DNA of 6,394 nucleotides. Source: Chitinophagaceae bacterium (GTDB lineage Bacteria; Bacteroidota; Bacteroidia; Chitinophagales; Chitinophagaceae). Positions 1 to 5,736 of this stretch are shown here, in pieces. The DNA lies in contig CANCKV010000200.1 in assembly GCA_947378615.1 (NCBI GenBank), positions 1 through 6,394 of the forward strand, read 5' to 3'. How positions within the stretch are numbered: the first letter of the stretch is position 1; each line of letters starts with the position of its first letter. Under the pieces are notes generated by a model. The model was not told the DNA's origin. It worked only from the letters and a program-made list of their open reading frames with translations, and ran no database searches. The position numbers were made by a program, and so were the translations under genes.

Positions 1-6
1 AATGTA

Positions 7-209
7 CTCATAACTCATAATTCATAACTCATAACTCATAACTCATAACTAATAACTCATAACTAATAACTCATAACTAATAACTAATAACTCATAACTA
101 ATAACTCATAACTAATAACTCATAACTAATAACTAATAACTCATAACTAATAACTCATAACTAATAACTCATAACTCATAACTCATAACTAATAACTCAT
201 AACTAATAA
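7..209. repeat. Heptamer tandem array, 29 units, two unit variants
   Basis: Twenty-nine consecutive 7-bp units without any indel. Two variants differ at one base: CTCATAA (X) and CTAATAA (Y). One unit at 21-27 is TTCATAA. The order from left to right is XX, the variant unit, XXX, then mixed X and Y. From 42 to 174 the order has an exact 49-bp (7-unit) period: YXYXYYX at 49-97 is identical to 98-146, and 147-174 begins a third copy. The + strand of the array contains no G at all. TAA recurs in all three + frames and TGA or TAG in all three - frames, so no frame can stay open through it. There are no spacers, so it is not a CRISPR array. It ends exactly at the stop codon of the DUF4294 gene. 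Its function is unknown. Confidence 0.97.
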
Positions 210-827
210 CTAACTATGGTATCCATACATTCTTTCTACGTCTTTCACAATCGTTTCAATTGCTTTGTCCTGATTTGAAGGATCGTAAGATTGTTTTAGG
301 CTACTACCAAAAATAAAGGCAATTGATTGCCAAAAAGCAGCATTGAATCCACCCTTATATTCCTGAATGATTTCGTAACAGTTATTTCCCGTTTCTCTAT
401 TAATGAGTTTCATCAAGACTTTTCCTTGATAAATGGAAAGTTGTGTTATTTTATCGCCGAATTGTTGTCTTAGTTCCTTTTCCTTAGAATGTATAATTCT
501 CTTACGTTCGTCCTTGTTTGTGACAGTTGAAAGCTGAAGATTGATGGCTCTAATTGTTTGTCCAGCGGCTTTAGCATAAGGATAGGTAACATAAACCGCA
601 TTTCTTAGTCTTGTCCATTCTGCCCAATATTTCTTCCATTTAGGATTCATTTTTGTCTGAACAACAACAGGCAATTGATAACACCAAGGAATCGTGTCCC
701 CTTCAGGAGTGACCCATGCTGAAACCCTGATAGTATCATTTACGCCATGTTTTTGGGCATACCCTACTTGATAACCACCAATGGATAAAAAAAACAAAGT
801 CAATATGATAGCTAACTGTAATCGCAA
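210..827 (-). CDS. DUF4294 family secreted protein
   Basis: A 205-aa protein with an export signal at residues 1-25 (Arg2, a hydrophobic core around residues 5-17, probable cleavage after VGYAQ). The mature part matches my memory of the DUF4294 family of Bacteroidota. It has a motif LRNAVYVTYPYAK at about 74-86, a charged helix at 88-123, a segment SIYQGKVLMKLINRETG at 131-147, and FWQSIAFIFGSSLK at 165-178 followed by YDP. The molecular function of the family is unknown. No ATG exists in this frame back to the in-frame stop at 864-866, so I take TTG at 825-827, which gives a good signal peptide. An ATT or ATC start further upstream (861 or 849) would add only up to 12 residues. It lies 49 bp after lipA on the same strand, so co-transcription is likely. 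The TAG stop (210-212) and last Ser codon look derived from the adjoining heptamer array. Confidence 0.85.
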   Translation of the reverse strand: MRLQLAIILTLFFLSIGGYQVGYAQKHGVNDTIRVSAWVTPEGDTIPWCYQLPVVVQTKMNPKWKKYWAEWTRLRNAVYVTYPYAKAAGQTIRAINLQLSTVTNKDERKRIIHSKEKELRQQFGDKITQLSIYQGKVLMKLINRETGNNCYEIIQEYKGGFNAAFWQSIAFIFGSSLKQSYDPSNQDKAIETIVKDVERMYGYHS

Positions 828-876
828 AAATATATTTGTTATTTTAGAGATGAATGATGGAATTCATTTTCCATTT

Positions 877-1815
877 TCAATTATTAATTGCCGCTTCCTT
901 CTCGCTCATCCAAATACTTCTTCCTACCCCTTTGTGTGCATGTCTTTCACTATGATAGGAAGAACGTACAAGAGGACCACTTTCTACATAGTCGAAGCCT
1001 AGTTGATAGCCAATTTCTCTCAACTCTGCAAACTCATCAGGGTGTACAAAACGAAGTACAGGTAAGTGCTTTTTGGTTGGTTGAAGGTATTGTCCCAATG
1101 TTAATACATCAAGATTCACCTCTCTCAGATGATACATCGTTTCAATGATTTCTTCTTTAGTTTCTCCAATTCCAAGCATAAGTCCCGATTTTGTACGCAT
1201 TCCTCCTTCTTTCAGCAGTCTCAATACTTCTAAACTTCTACGGTATTTTGCTTGAATCCTAACTCTTCTTGTATTTTCCTCAACTGTTTCCATGTTGTGG
1301 CTAACTACCTCAGGTGCTGCATCAATTATTCGTTGAATCTGTTCTTTGATGCCTCTAAAATCAGGAATAAGTGTTTCGAGAGTTGTTGTAGGGTTCAAAG
1401 TCTTGATAGCCTTAATCGTGTTATACCATATAATTGAACCACCATCATTTAGTTCGTCCCTATCAACACTCGTTACAACGGCATGTTTCACTTTCATTAA
1501 ATGAATAGCCTCTGCCACTCGTTGTGGTTCATCCCAATCAACCGCATCAGGGCGACCTGTAGCAACAGCACAAAAAGCACAACTTCTCGTGCAGACATTG
1601 CCTAAAATCATGAAAGTGGCGGTACCTTCTCCCCAACATTCTCCCATATTTGGACAACTACCACTCTCGCAAATTGTGTGTAATTTATGATTATCAACTA
1701 ATCCCCTGACATGCTTATAACTTTCGCCAAGAGGTAACTTTACTCTTAGCCAATTTGGTTTCTTAAGAATAGTATCGGATGAATTAACAGAAGAAATAAC
1801 GGGTAATTCTTGCAT
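877..1815 (-). CDS. lipA: Lipoyl synthase
   Basis: A 312-aa cytoplasmic radical SAM enzyme. It inserts two sulfur atoms at C6 and C8 of octanoyl groups carried on lipoyl domains of 2-oxoacid dehydrogenase E2 subunits and GcvH. Both iron-sulfur sites are visible. The auxiliary cluster cysteines are C49, C54 and C60 ([12 protein letters not shown]), and the radical SAM cysteines are C75, C79 and C82 (CTRSCAFC). TSVDRDEL at 115-122 and the C-terminal RSSY at 284-287, whose serine ligates the auxiliary cluster in characterised homologues, are also present. The length is normal for the family. The ATG start at 1813-1815 places the first cysteine motif at the usual distance. The gene follows the outer-membrane protein gene by 120 bp and precedes the DUF4294 gene by 49 bp, all on the minus strand. 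An imperfect dyad at 1832-1874 sits just upstream and may control it. Confidence 0.98.
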   Translation of the reverse strand: MQELPVISSVNSSDTILKKPNWLRVKLPLGESYKHVRGLVDNHKLHTICESGSCPNMGECWGEGTATFMILGNVCTRSCAFCAVATGRPDAVDWDEPQRVAEAIHLMKVKHAVVTSVDRDELNDGGSIIWYNTIKAIKTLNPTTTLETLIPDFRGIKEQIQRIIDAAPEVVSHNMETVEENTRRVRIQAKYRRSLEVLRLLKEGGMRTKSGLMLGIGETKEEIIETMYHLREVNLDVLTLGQYLQPTKKHLPVLRFVHPDEFAELREIGYQLGFDYVESGPLVRSSYHSERHAHKGVGRSIWMSEKEAAINN

Positions 1816-1831
1816 TTACATTGATTTATGA

Positions 1832-1874
1832 TGCAAGTAAACGAAAAGGCTTATATAATCCAATCGTACTTGCA
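1832..1874. promoter_or_regulatory. 43-bp imperfect dyad upstream of lipA
   Basis: The outer arms TGCAAGTA (1832-1839) and TACTTGCA (1867-1874) are perfectly complementary. After a two-base bulge (AA, 1840-1841), CGA (1842-1844) pairs with TCG (1864-1866). After a short A-rich asymmetry, GG (1848-1849) pairs with CC (1860-1861) around the palindrome TTATATAA (1851-1858). It lies 16 bp upstream of the lipA start. No T-run follows it on the minus strand, so a terminator is less likely than an operator or a leader hairpin. The role is inferred from position only. Confidence 0.5.
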
Positions 1875-1935
1875 ATTTATTAATAATTATTTCTAAAAAC
1901 AAAAGGTAATTGAAAAGGTTTTTGAACTAAGAAAT

Positions 1936-2796
1936 CTATTTCCTTCTACCAAAAACAATCGCTAAATAAGCATTTGCAAAAAGATAATTACTTGGGTTGT
2001 TTGCCATAATTGTAATTTTCTTTGCATAGTATTGAGCGTTAAATCCAATTTCTAATGCAGAAAGGGATTCTCTAAATCGACCATAGTCAAATCTTATTGA
2101 ACCTCTTAAGTGTAATCCTGGAATGACTGTGATATGAGGAATGCCTTTAGTAAAGCTTGATGCACCAACAATACTATAAGGGTCAAGGAATTCAGTAGGG
2201 TTTTGATTGTACCTAATATCAGATATTTCTGTGTCTGAAGTAGAGTCGACAACTTGTAAAAAATAAGGTTTGACAACTCCTAATGAAATCCCTCCGCCAT
2301 AAGCAGCAGTAATTGCTATTCCATTAGTGGTGCCTTTACTACCAATAAGATATTGTCGGCCGAATCCAATATTAATAGGATAGAAGTTATTAACTTTTCC
2401 AAAAACAAAATTATTCCCCACAGAAATGATACTAAATCCAGGATAGTTAGTCAATGTAGGTTGTGGAGTTTGTTTATTTTGTTTTTGGCTCCTCTTTTCC
2501 CCAATTTCTACCCACCATAAATTGGTGCGTGACATTGATTTGTATTTGCCATGTTCATAATAAAAACTCATTCCATCTGTATTTAGTTTCAAAGCATAGG
2601 CAGATTGCTTTCTGTAAACCAATGCCCCTTCTTCTTCTTCGGAAATTAATTTGTTTAGATGGTTCTTTTTTTCGGCGGCTTTTTGTTTGCGTAAAGACCT
2701 TTTAGAAATATTTGTAGTAGAATCAGTGTTAGAATTGCTTTGTGCGAACAATAAAAAAGGAGTTAATAAAAGGAATGCTATCAAGAAATGTCTCAC
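1936..2796 (-). CDS. Predicted secreted or outer-membrane beta-rich protein, unknown function
   Basis: A 286-aa protein that I do not recognise as a named family. Residues 1-19 (MRHFLIAFLLLTPFLLFAQ) form a clear signal peptide with cleavage after Ala-Gln. There is no lipobox cysteine, so it is not a lipoprotein. A highly basic stretch follows (32-49, KRSLRKQKAAEKKNHLNK), then four glutamates (53-56). From about 65 to the end the sequence alternates polar and hydrophobic/aromatic residues with many glycines (for example 119-150, 158-180, 224-260, 270-284). This suggests a small outer-membrane beta-barrel ending in AIVFGRRK. The start is GTG at 2794-2796, because no ATG lies upstream in frame and the signal peptide begins immediately after it. 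It is divergent from the OsmC-family gene across 43 bp. No convincing terminator separates it from lipA, so it may lead a lipA transcript. Confidence 0.8.
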   Translation of the reverse strand: MRHFLIAFLLLTPFLLFAQSNSNTDSTTNISKRSLRKQKAAEKKNHLNKLISEEEEGALVYRKQSAYALKLNTDGMSFYYEHGKYKSMSRTNLWWVEIGEKRSQKQNKQTPQPTLTNYPGFSIISVGNNFVFGKVNNFYPINIGFGRQYLIGSKGTTNGIAITAAYGGGISLGVVKPYFLQVVDSTSDTEISDIRYNQNPTEFLDPYSIVGASSFTKGIPHITVIPGLHLRGSIRFDYGRFRESLSALEIGFNAQYYAKKITIMANNPSNYLFANAYLAIVFGRRK

Positions 2797-2801
2797 TGCT
2801 A

Positions 2802-2809
2802 TATATTTG
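2802..2809 (+). promoter_or_regulatory. Bacteroidota -7 promoter element (TAnnTTTG) for the OsmC-family gene
   Basis: TATATTTG matches the Bacteroidota housekeeping sigma -7 consensus TAnnTTTG at all fixed positions. It lies 30 bp ahead of the ATG at 2840, which would give a 5' leader of about 20-25 nt. I see no clear TTG/TTTG -33 element at the expected distance and no Shine-Dalgarno sequence, the latter being normal in this phylum. Confidence 0.55.
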
Positions 2810-2839
2810 TCTTTTGTAAATTTAGGTAAAAATAGTACA

Positions 2840-3247
2840 ATGACTTCAATAGTAACTTATAAAGGAGCGTTAAGAACTGAAATGCAACACTTGCAAAGTG
2901 GCTCAGTAGTAGAAAATGATGCCCCTGTAGATAATCACGGTAAGGGAGAACGATTCAGTCCCACAGATATGGTAGCCACAGCTTTAGGTAGCTGCATGCT
3001 GACAACGGCAGGGATTAAAGCCGATTCTATGGGCATAGATTTGACAGGTTCTACAGTAGAAGTGACTAAGATAATGAAAGCTGAGCCGAGAAGAATCGGA
3101 GGGATTAAGGCACACGTTACTTTTGTAATGGGGTTAGTTGTTGATGAAAAACAAAAAGAAATCTTGGAAAGAACAGCACGATTTTGTCCTGTAGAAAGAA
3201 GTTTGCATCCAGAAATGGAATTAGATATTCAGTTTGTATGGGCTTAG
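2840..3247 (+). CDS. OsmC/Ohr family peroxiredoxin-like protein
   Basis: A 135-aa protein of the OsmC/Ohr superfamily, nearer to the YhfA-like branch by my recollection of the N-terminus (TYKGALRTEMQH, then APVDNHGKGE). Characterised OsmC and Ohr members reduce organic hydroperoxides in the cytoplasm with two cysteines. The expected pair is present as C52 in ATALGSCML and C116 in RFCPVERSL. The motif FSPTDMVATALGSC (39-52) is the conserved helix around the peroxidatic cysteine. E37 and R38 precede it. The open frame extends upstream to 2651 over the divergent gene, but homology begins at MTSIVTYKG, so the ATG at 2840-2842 is the start. It appears monocistronic with its own TAnnTTTG promoter. 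Whether the substrate is really a peroxide cannot be told from sequence, because YhfA-like members are poorly characterised. Confidence 0.93.
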   Translation: MTSIVTYKGALRTEMQHLQSGSVVENDAPVDNHGKGERFSPTDMVATALGSCMLTTAGIKADSMGIDLTGSTVEVTKIMKAEPRRIGGIKAHVTFVMGLVVDEKQKEILERTARFCPVERSLHPEMELDIQFVWA

Positions 3248-3266
3248 GATTTTATTTAAAAGGCGA

Positions 3267-3286
3267 TGAAATTAATTTGAATTTCA
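3267..3286 (+). terminator. Weak AT-rich hairpin after the OsmC-family gene
   Basis: TGAAATT (3267-3273) pairs with AATTTCA (3280-3286) around a 6-nt loop, 20 nt after the stop codon. The stem is almost all A-T and no T-run follows, so it is at best a weak termination or 3'-end structure. Confidence 0.2.
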
Positions 3287-3321
3287 AACCAATATTATTG
3301 CCTTATTAGTAGAATAAATTT

Positions 3322-3352
3322 CAGTGTAAATATATATTACAGTGTAAACATA
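3322..3352. promoter_or_regulatory. Spaced TGTAA/TTACA repeats upstream of the toxin-antitoxin genes
   Basis: CAGTGTAAATATA (3322-3334) and CAGTGTAAACATA (3340-3352) are direct repeats differing at one base with an 18-bp period. Within them TTACA-G-TGTAA (3337-3347) is a perfect palindrome, and TGTAA (3325-3329) with TTACA (3337-3341) forms a wider dyad. Type II toxin-antitoxin operons are commonly autoregulated by binding dyads in their promoter. These sites lie 130-160 bp upstream of the antitoxin start, farther than usual, so the link is inference. Confidence 0.35.
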
Positions 3353-3374
3353 CTTTCACATTACGATTTGATGC

Positions 3375-3391
3375 ATAAAAGCGTCTTTTAT
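3375..3391. repeat. Short inverted repeat in the spacer before the antitoxin
   Basis: ATAAAAG (3375-3381) and CTTTTAT (3385-3391) form a perfect 7-bp stem with a 3-nt CGT loop. It is about 90 bp upstream of the antitoxin start. The remaining spacer sequence (3248-3481) is AT-rich with no open frame I would call. Confidence 0.4.
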
Positions 3392-3481
3392 ATGGAATGA
3401 ATCTTCCTTTTTGAAAAATTTAATATGTATTGATGGAGTTTGATGATAAGGTAATGTATATTGCATAAAATAGATAAAAAT

Positions 3482-3700
3482 ATGATAACGGCAATAAGGG
3501 GGTATTATGAGAATGGTAAGGTGATATTGTTTGAAAAACCACCTGTAAAAACGAGAACAGAAGTTGTTGTAACGTTTCTTACTGATGAAAATAAACCACC
3601 TCTCAACTCTATAAAGCGAATGCCAGGAGGATTGAAAGGAAAAGTTACACTTCCAGAGGATTTTGATGAACCATTAGACGACTTAAAGGAATATATTTAA
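3482..3700 (+). CDS. DUF2281-like antitoxin of a VapBC-type pair
   Basis: A 72-aa protein. The N-terminal half (MITAIRGYYENGKVILFEKPP, with VVVTFL further on) is a short beta-rich region. The C-terminus (PGGLKGKVTLPEDFDEPLDDLKEYI) matches what I remember of DUF2281-type antitoxins, where the acidic EDFDEPLDDLKEY tail probably occupies the PIN toxin. The ATG at 3482-3484 gives the usual MIT- start. A TTG at 3461 would add seven untypical residues and is rejected. The stop TAA at 3698-3700 shares its last A with the ATG of the toxin, so translation is coupled. No Shine-Dalgarno sequence is visible. The assignment rests on sequence resemblance plus the adjacent toxin. The DNA-binding fold is not evident to me. 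Confidence 0.82.
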   Translation: MITAIRGYYENGKVILFEKPPVKTRTEVVVTFLTDENKPPLNSIKRMPGGLKGKVTLPEDFDEPLDDLKEYI

Positions 3701-4104
3701 TGAATAATTCCTATTTATTAGATACACATTGCTTGATATGGTTTCAGGAGAACTCGCCAAGAATACCTTTTAGGGTGATGAATATTCTACAGGATACATC
3801 AAATACCATCTTTTTTAGTCAGATTAGCCTTTTTGAAATTGTAATTAAACAAAAAATAGGCAAACTCGCTCAATTCTCTGCTTCTATTCAGGAAGTAAGT
3901 AATCAAGCTTTGTATGATGGATTTACCTTTCTACCAATCACTAATCAACATATTTTTCAATATTCAAACATTCCTCTTTTCGAACAACATCGAGAACCAT
4001 TTGACAGGTTATTATTAGCCACATCACTTTCTGATGATTTGGTACTATTAAGTGCAGATTCAAATTTTAGTTTATATACTGAATGGATAAAAGTCTTTTG
4101 GTAA
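3700..4104 (+). CDS. VapC-like PIN-domain ribonuclease toxin
   Basis: A 134-aa PIN-domain protein, a typical VapC length. PIN toxins are metal-dependent ribonucleases that cleave RNA when freed from their antitoxin. The four acidic positions expected in the active site are present: D8 (LLDTH), E46 (SLFEIVIKQKIGKL), D102 (HREPFDRLLLA) and D120 (LLSADSNF). The motif HREPFDR is characteristic of the VapC branch whose partners are small DUF2281- or Phd-like antitoxins. The start overlaps the antitoxin stop as TAATG. The residue set is intact and nothing suggests inactivation. The RNA target cannot be predicted. A strong hairpin follows 9 bp after the stop. Confidence 0.93.
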   Translation: MNNSYLLDTHCLIWFQENSPRIPFRVMNILQDTSNTIFFSQISLFEIVIKQKIGKLAQFSASIQEVSNQALYDGFTFLPITNQHIFQYSNIPLFEQHREPFDRLLLATSLSDDLVLLSADSNFSLYTEWIKVFW

Positions 4105-4113
4105 TTCAACAAA

Positions 4114-4154
4114 AACACTAAGCTTTGCAAATAAAATTGCAAAAACTTAGTGTT
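4114..4154. terminator. Two-part hairpin, probable bidirectional terminator
   Basis: AACACTAAG (4114-4122) pairs perfectly with CTTAGTGTT (4146-4154). After a small asymmetry (C versus AA), TTTGCAA (4124-4130) pairs with TTGCAAA (4137-4143) around an ATAAAA loop. It sits between the convergent toxin gene (stop 4104) and the ATPase gene (stop 4195). On the minus strand the stem ends in a T-run, TGTTTTTGTTG. On the plus strand CCTTGTTTCTC follows, which is less ideal. It therefore looks like the ATPase terminator and probably also serves the toxin operon. Confidence 0.75.
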
Positions 4155-4170
4155 CCTTGTTTCTCATTGT

Positions 4171-4189
4171 TTCTCTTGTGGTAAGAGAA
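4171..4189. terminator. Second hairpin beside the ATPase stop codon
   Basis: TTCTCTT (4171-4177) pairs with AAGAGAA (4183-4189) around a 5-nt loop, immediately after the ATPase stop on the minus strand. No T-run follows on either strand, so it may stabilise the mRNA 3' end rather than terminate. The left arm overlaps a direct repeat, TTGTTTCTC at 4157-4165 and 4167-4175. Confidence 0.35.
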
Positions 4190-4194
4190 TAGGT

Positions 4195-5736
4195 TTAATT
4201 AAAATCGTCTTCCGTTAAATCATCATCAGAAAAGGATAGGTTATTGAAGTCAATCATACTACCCATCAAATCTGTAAATTCAATCTTGCCATCAATCATC
4301 TTCTTACTAATAATGGAGTAGGATGCCAATCCATGCAATACAAATTCCATCAAAAGGGCATTCTCCATATCATTAGCCGTGTGAAAATGTTTCTTCACAA
4401 ACCCGTACAAACCATCTACTTTATATAAAGCAGCCACTTTATCTGCATCTTTCATGTCAAGCAATAGGTCAAGATGATTTCCTGTATCAAACCAACGAGT
4501 GATTTGTTTGTAAGGACTTTCAATTTGCTTTTCATCCACTGATTTCTTACCTGTAGGTTTCTTCTTTTTACTCTGTTCAGGATTAGGGAAATATTGTAAA
4601 AACTGTGTACGAATTGATTTCTCCAACAAATTCACCGCCACTTGATAAGGGCCTTCTTGTTCGCCTTCATACACCAATTCAATTTTTCCAGTAATTGATG
4701 GAATGATGCCCTGTAAATCATTAATCCAAACTTGTGTTTGAATTTCATTATGCATGATTGCCCTTCTTTCGGCAGAACTAACTGCATTTTCAAATGCCGC
4801 AATTGTCAACCTAGCGCTCACACCACTTTTCTTATCTACATATTCATTACTCCTCGCCTCAAAAGCAATTTGTTCTATCAATCTTTTAATGAGGTCACTC
4901 ACATTCACTCTCAAAGATTGCTCAGGTAAAATATTCGCTTCCTGTTCTGTAATCGCTAAAGAAGTCTCAATAGTTTTTGGATAGTGCGTTAATATCTGAC
5001 TCTCAATCCTATCCTTTAATGGGGTACCAATACTACCTCTGTTTGTATAATCTTCTGGATTGGCTGTAAAGACAAATAAAATATCTAAAGGCATCCGCAG
5101 TTTGAAACCACGAATTTGAATATCTCCTTCTTGCAAAATATTAAACAAGGCCACTTGAATACGTGCTTGCAAATCGGGCAATTCATTGATAACAAATATG
5201 CAACGGTTGCTTCGTGGAATGATACCGTAATGGATCACCTTTTCGTCTGCAAAACTCAATCGTAGGTTAGCCGCTTTGATAGGATCGATATCTCCAATCA
5301 AATCTGCTACACTAACGTCGGGTGTAGCTAACTTTTCTCCATATCGTTCACTACGATGAATCCAATGAATAGGTGTGTTATCTCCATGTTCTACTATCAG
5401 GTCTTTTGCATATTTACTCAAAGGATTCAAAGGGTCGTCATTTACTTCACTTCCCGCAATAATTGGCATGTATTCATCTAATAAATCTACCATCTGACGC
5501 GCCATTCTAGTTTTTGCCTGACCTCTTAAACCTAGGAATAAAATGTTGTGACGACTTAATAGTGCCCTTTCAGTGTCAGGAATTACGGTGTCTTCATAGC
5601 CAAGAATGCCTGTAAAAGGATTTTCTTTAGTCTTGATTTTATCAATAAGATTCTTTCTTACTTCCTCCTTAATACTTAAGGATTTATAACCACTCTTCTT
5701 TAATTCTCCGATTGTGTTGATGTTATTAATGTTCAT
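4195..5736 (-). CDS. ChlI/MoxR-like AAA+ ATPase (magnesium-chelatase subunit I-like)
   Basis: A 513-aa protein. The AAA+ core is visible in order. The Walker A variant GLRGQAKT is at 69-76 (Ala before the catalytic Lys75). The Walker B variant IFVINELPDL is at 180-189 (Asn184-Glu185 in place of Asp-Glu). A conserved block ARIQVALFNILQEGDIQIRG follows at 191-210. Sensor-1 Asn226 is in TANPEDYTNRG, and PLKDR at 239-243 holds the arginine-finger region. SARL at 307-310 is sensor-2-like. A lysine-rich linker (about 390-398) leads to a helical C-terminal part and an acidic tail, SDDDLTEDDF. From memory, these variant motifs are typical of a bacterial subfamily often labelled magnesium chelatase. 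It is not necessarily linked to chlorophyll, and its members are often paired with a von Willebrand A protein acting as a metal-dependent chaperone system. No such partner is present here. ATG start at 5734-5736. The function is inferred from the ATPase fold only. Confidence 0.9.
   Translation of the reverse strand: MNINNINTIGELKKSGYKSLSIKEEVRKNLIDKIKTKENPFTGILGYEDTVIPDTERALLSRHNILFLGLRGQAKTRMARQMVDLLDEYMPIIAGSEVNDDPLNPLSKYAKDLIVEHGDNTPIHWIHRSERYGEKLATPDVSVADLIGDIDPIKAANLRLSFADEKVIHYGIIPRSNRCIFVINELPDLQARIQVALFNILQEGDIQIRGFKLRMPLDILFVFTANPEDYTNRGSIGTPLKDRIESQILTHYPKTIETSLAITEQEANILPEQSLRVNVSDLIKRLIEQIAFEARSNEYVDKKSGVSARLTIAAFENAVSSAERRAIMHNEIQTQVWINDLQGIIPSITGKIELVYEGEQEGPYQVAVNLLEKSIRTQFLQYFPNPEQSKKKKPTGKKSVDEKQIESPYKQITRWFDTGNHLDLLLDMKDADKVAALYKVDGLYGFVKKHFHTANDMENALLMEFVLHGLASYSIISKKMIDGKIEFTDLMGSMIDFNNLSFSDDDLTEDDFN

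Noticed and set aside
7..209. CRISPR array
   Set aside because: Units are contiguous 7-mers without unique spacers, and no cas gene is present.
781..1148. Two plus-strand open frames (781-1002 and 888-1148)
   Set aside because: They lie opposite lipA and the DUF4294 start, with no family features or plausible composition, so they are shadows of the real genes.
1252..1437. Plus-strand open frame inside lipA
   Set aside because: Antisense shadow of a highly conserved gene.
2463..2705. Plus-strand open frame inside the exported-protein gene
   Set aside because: Antisense shadow. The minus-strand reading has a signal peptide and a coherent protein.
2651..2839. N-terminal extension of the OsmC-family protein
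   Set aside because: It overlaps the start of the divergent exported-protein gene and its signal peptide. OsmC homology and the promoter position both fit the ATG at 2840.
3461..3481. TTG start for the antitoxin giving seven extra residues
   Set aside because: The residues are untypical of the family, and the ATG at 3482 gives the usual MIT- beginning.
3957..4142. Minus-strand open frame opposite the toxin
   Set aside because: It overlaps the conserved PIN motifs and the terminator hairpin and has no recognisable features.
4732..4984. Two overlapping plus-strand open frames inside the ATPase gene
   Set aside because: They lie antisense to conserved ATPase sequence and show no independent support.
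4195..5736. Pseudogene because of the Walker motif changes
   Set aside because: The frame is intact over 513 codons and the surrounding motifs (TANPEDY, PLKDR) are well kept. The variants look like a subfamily trait.
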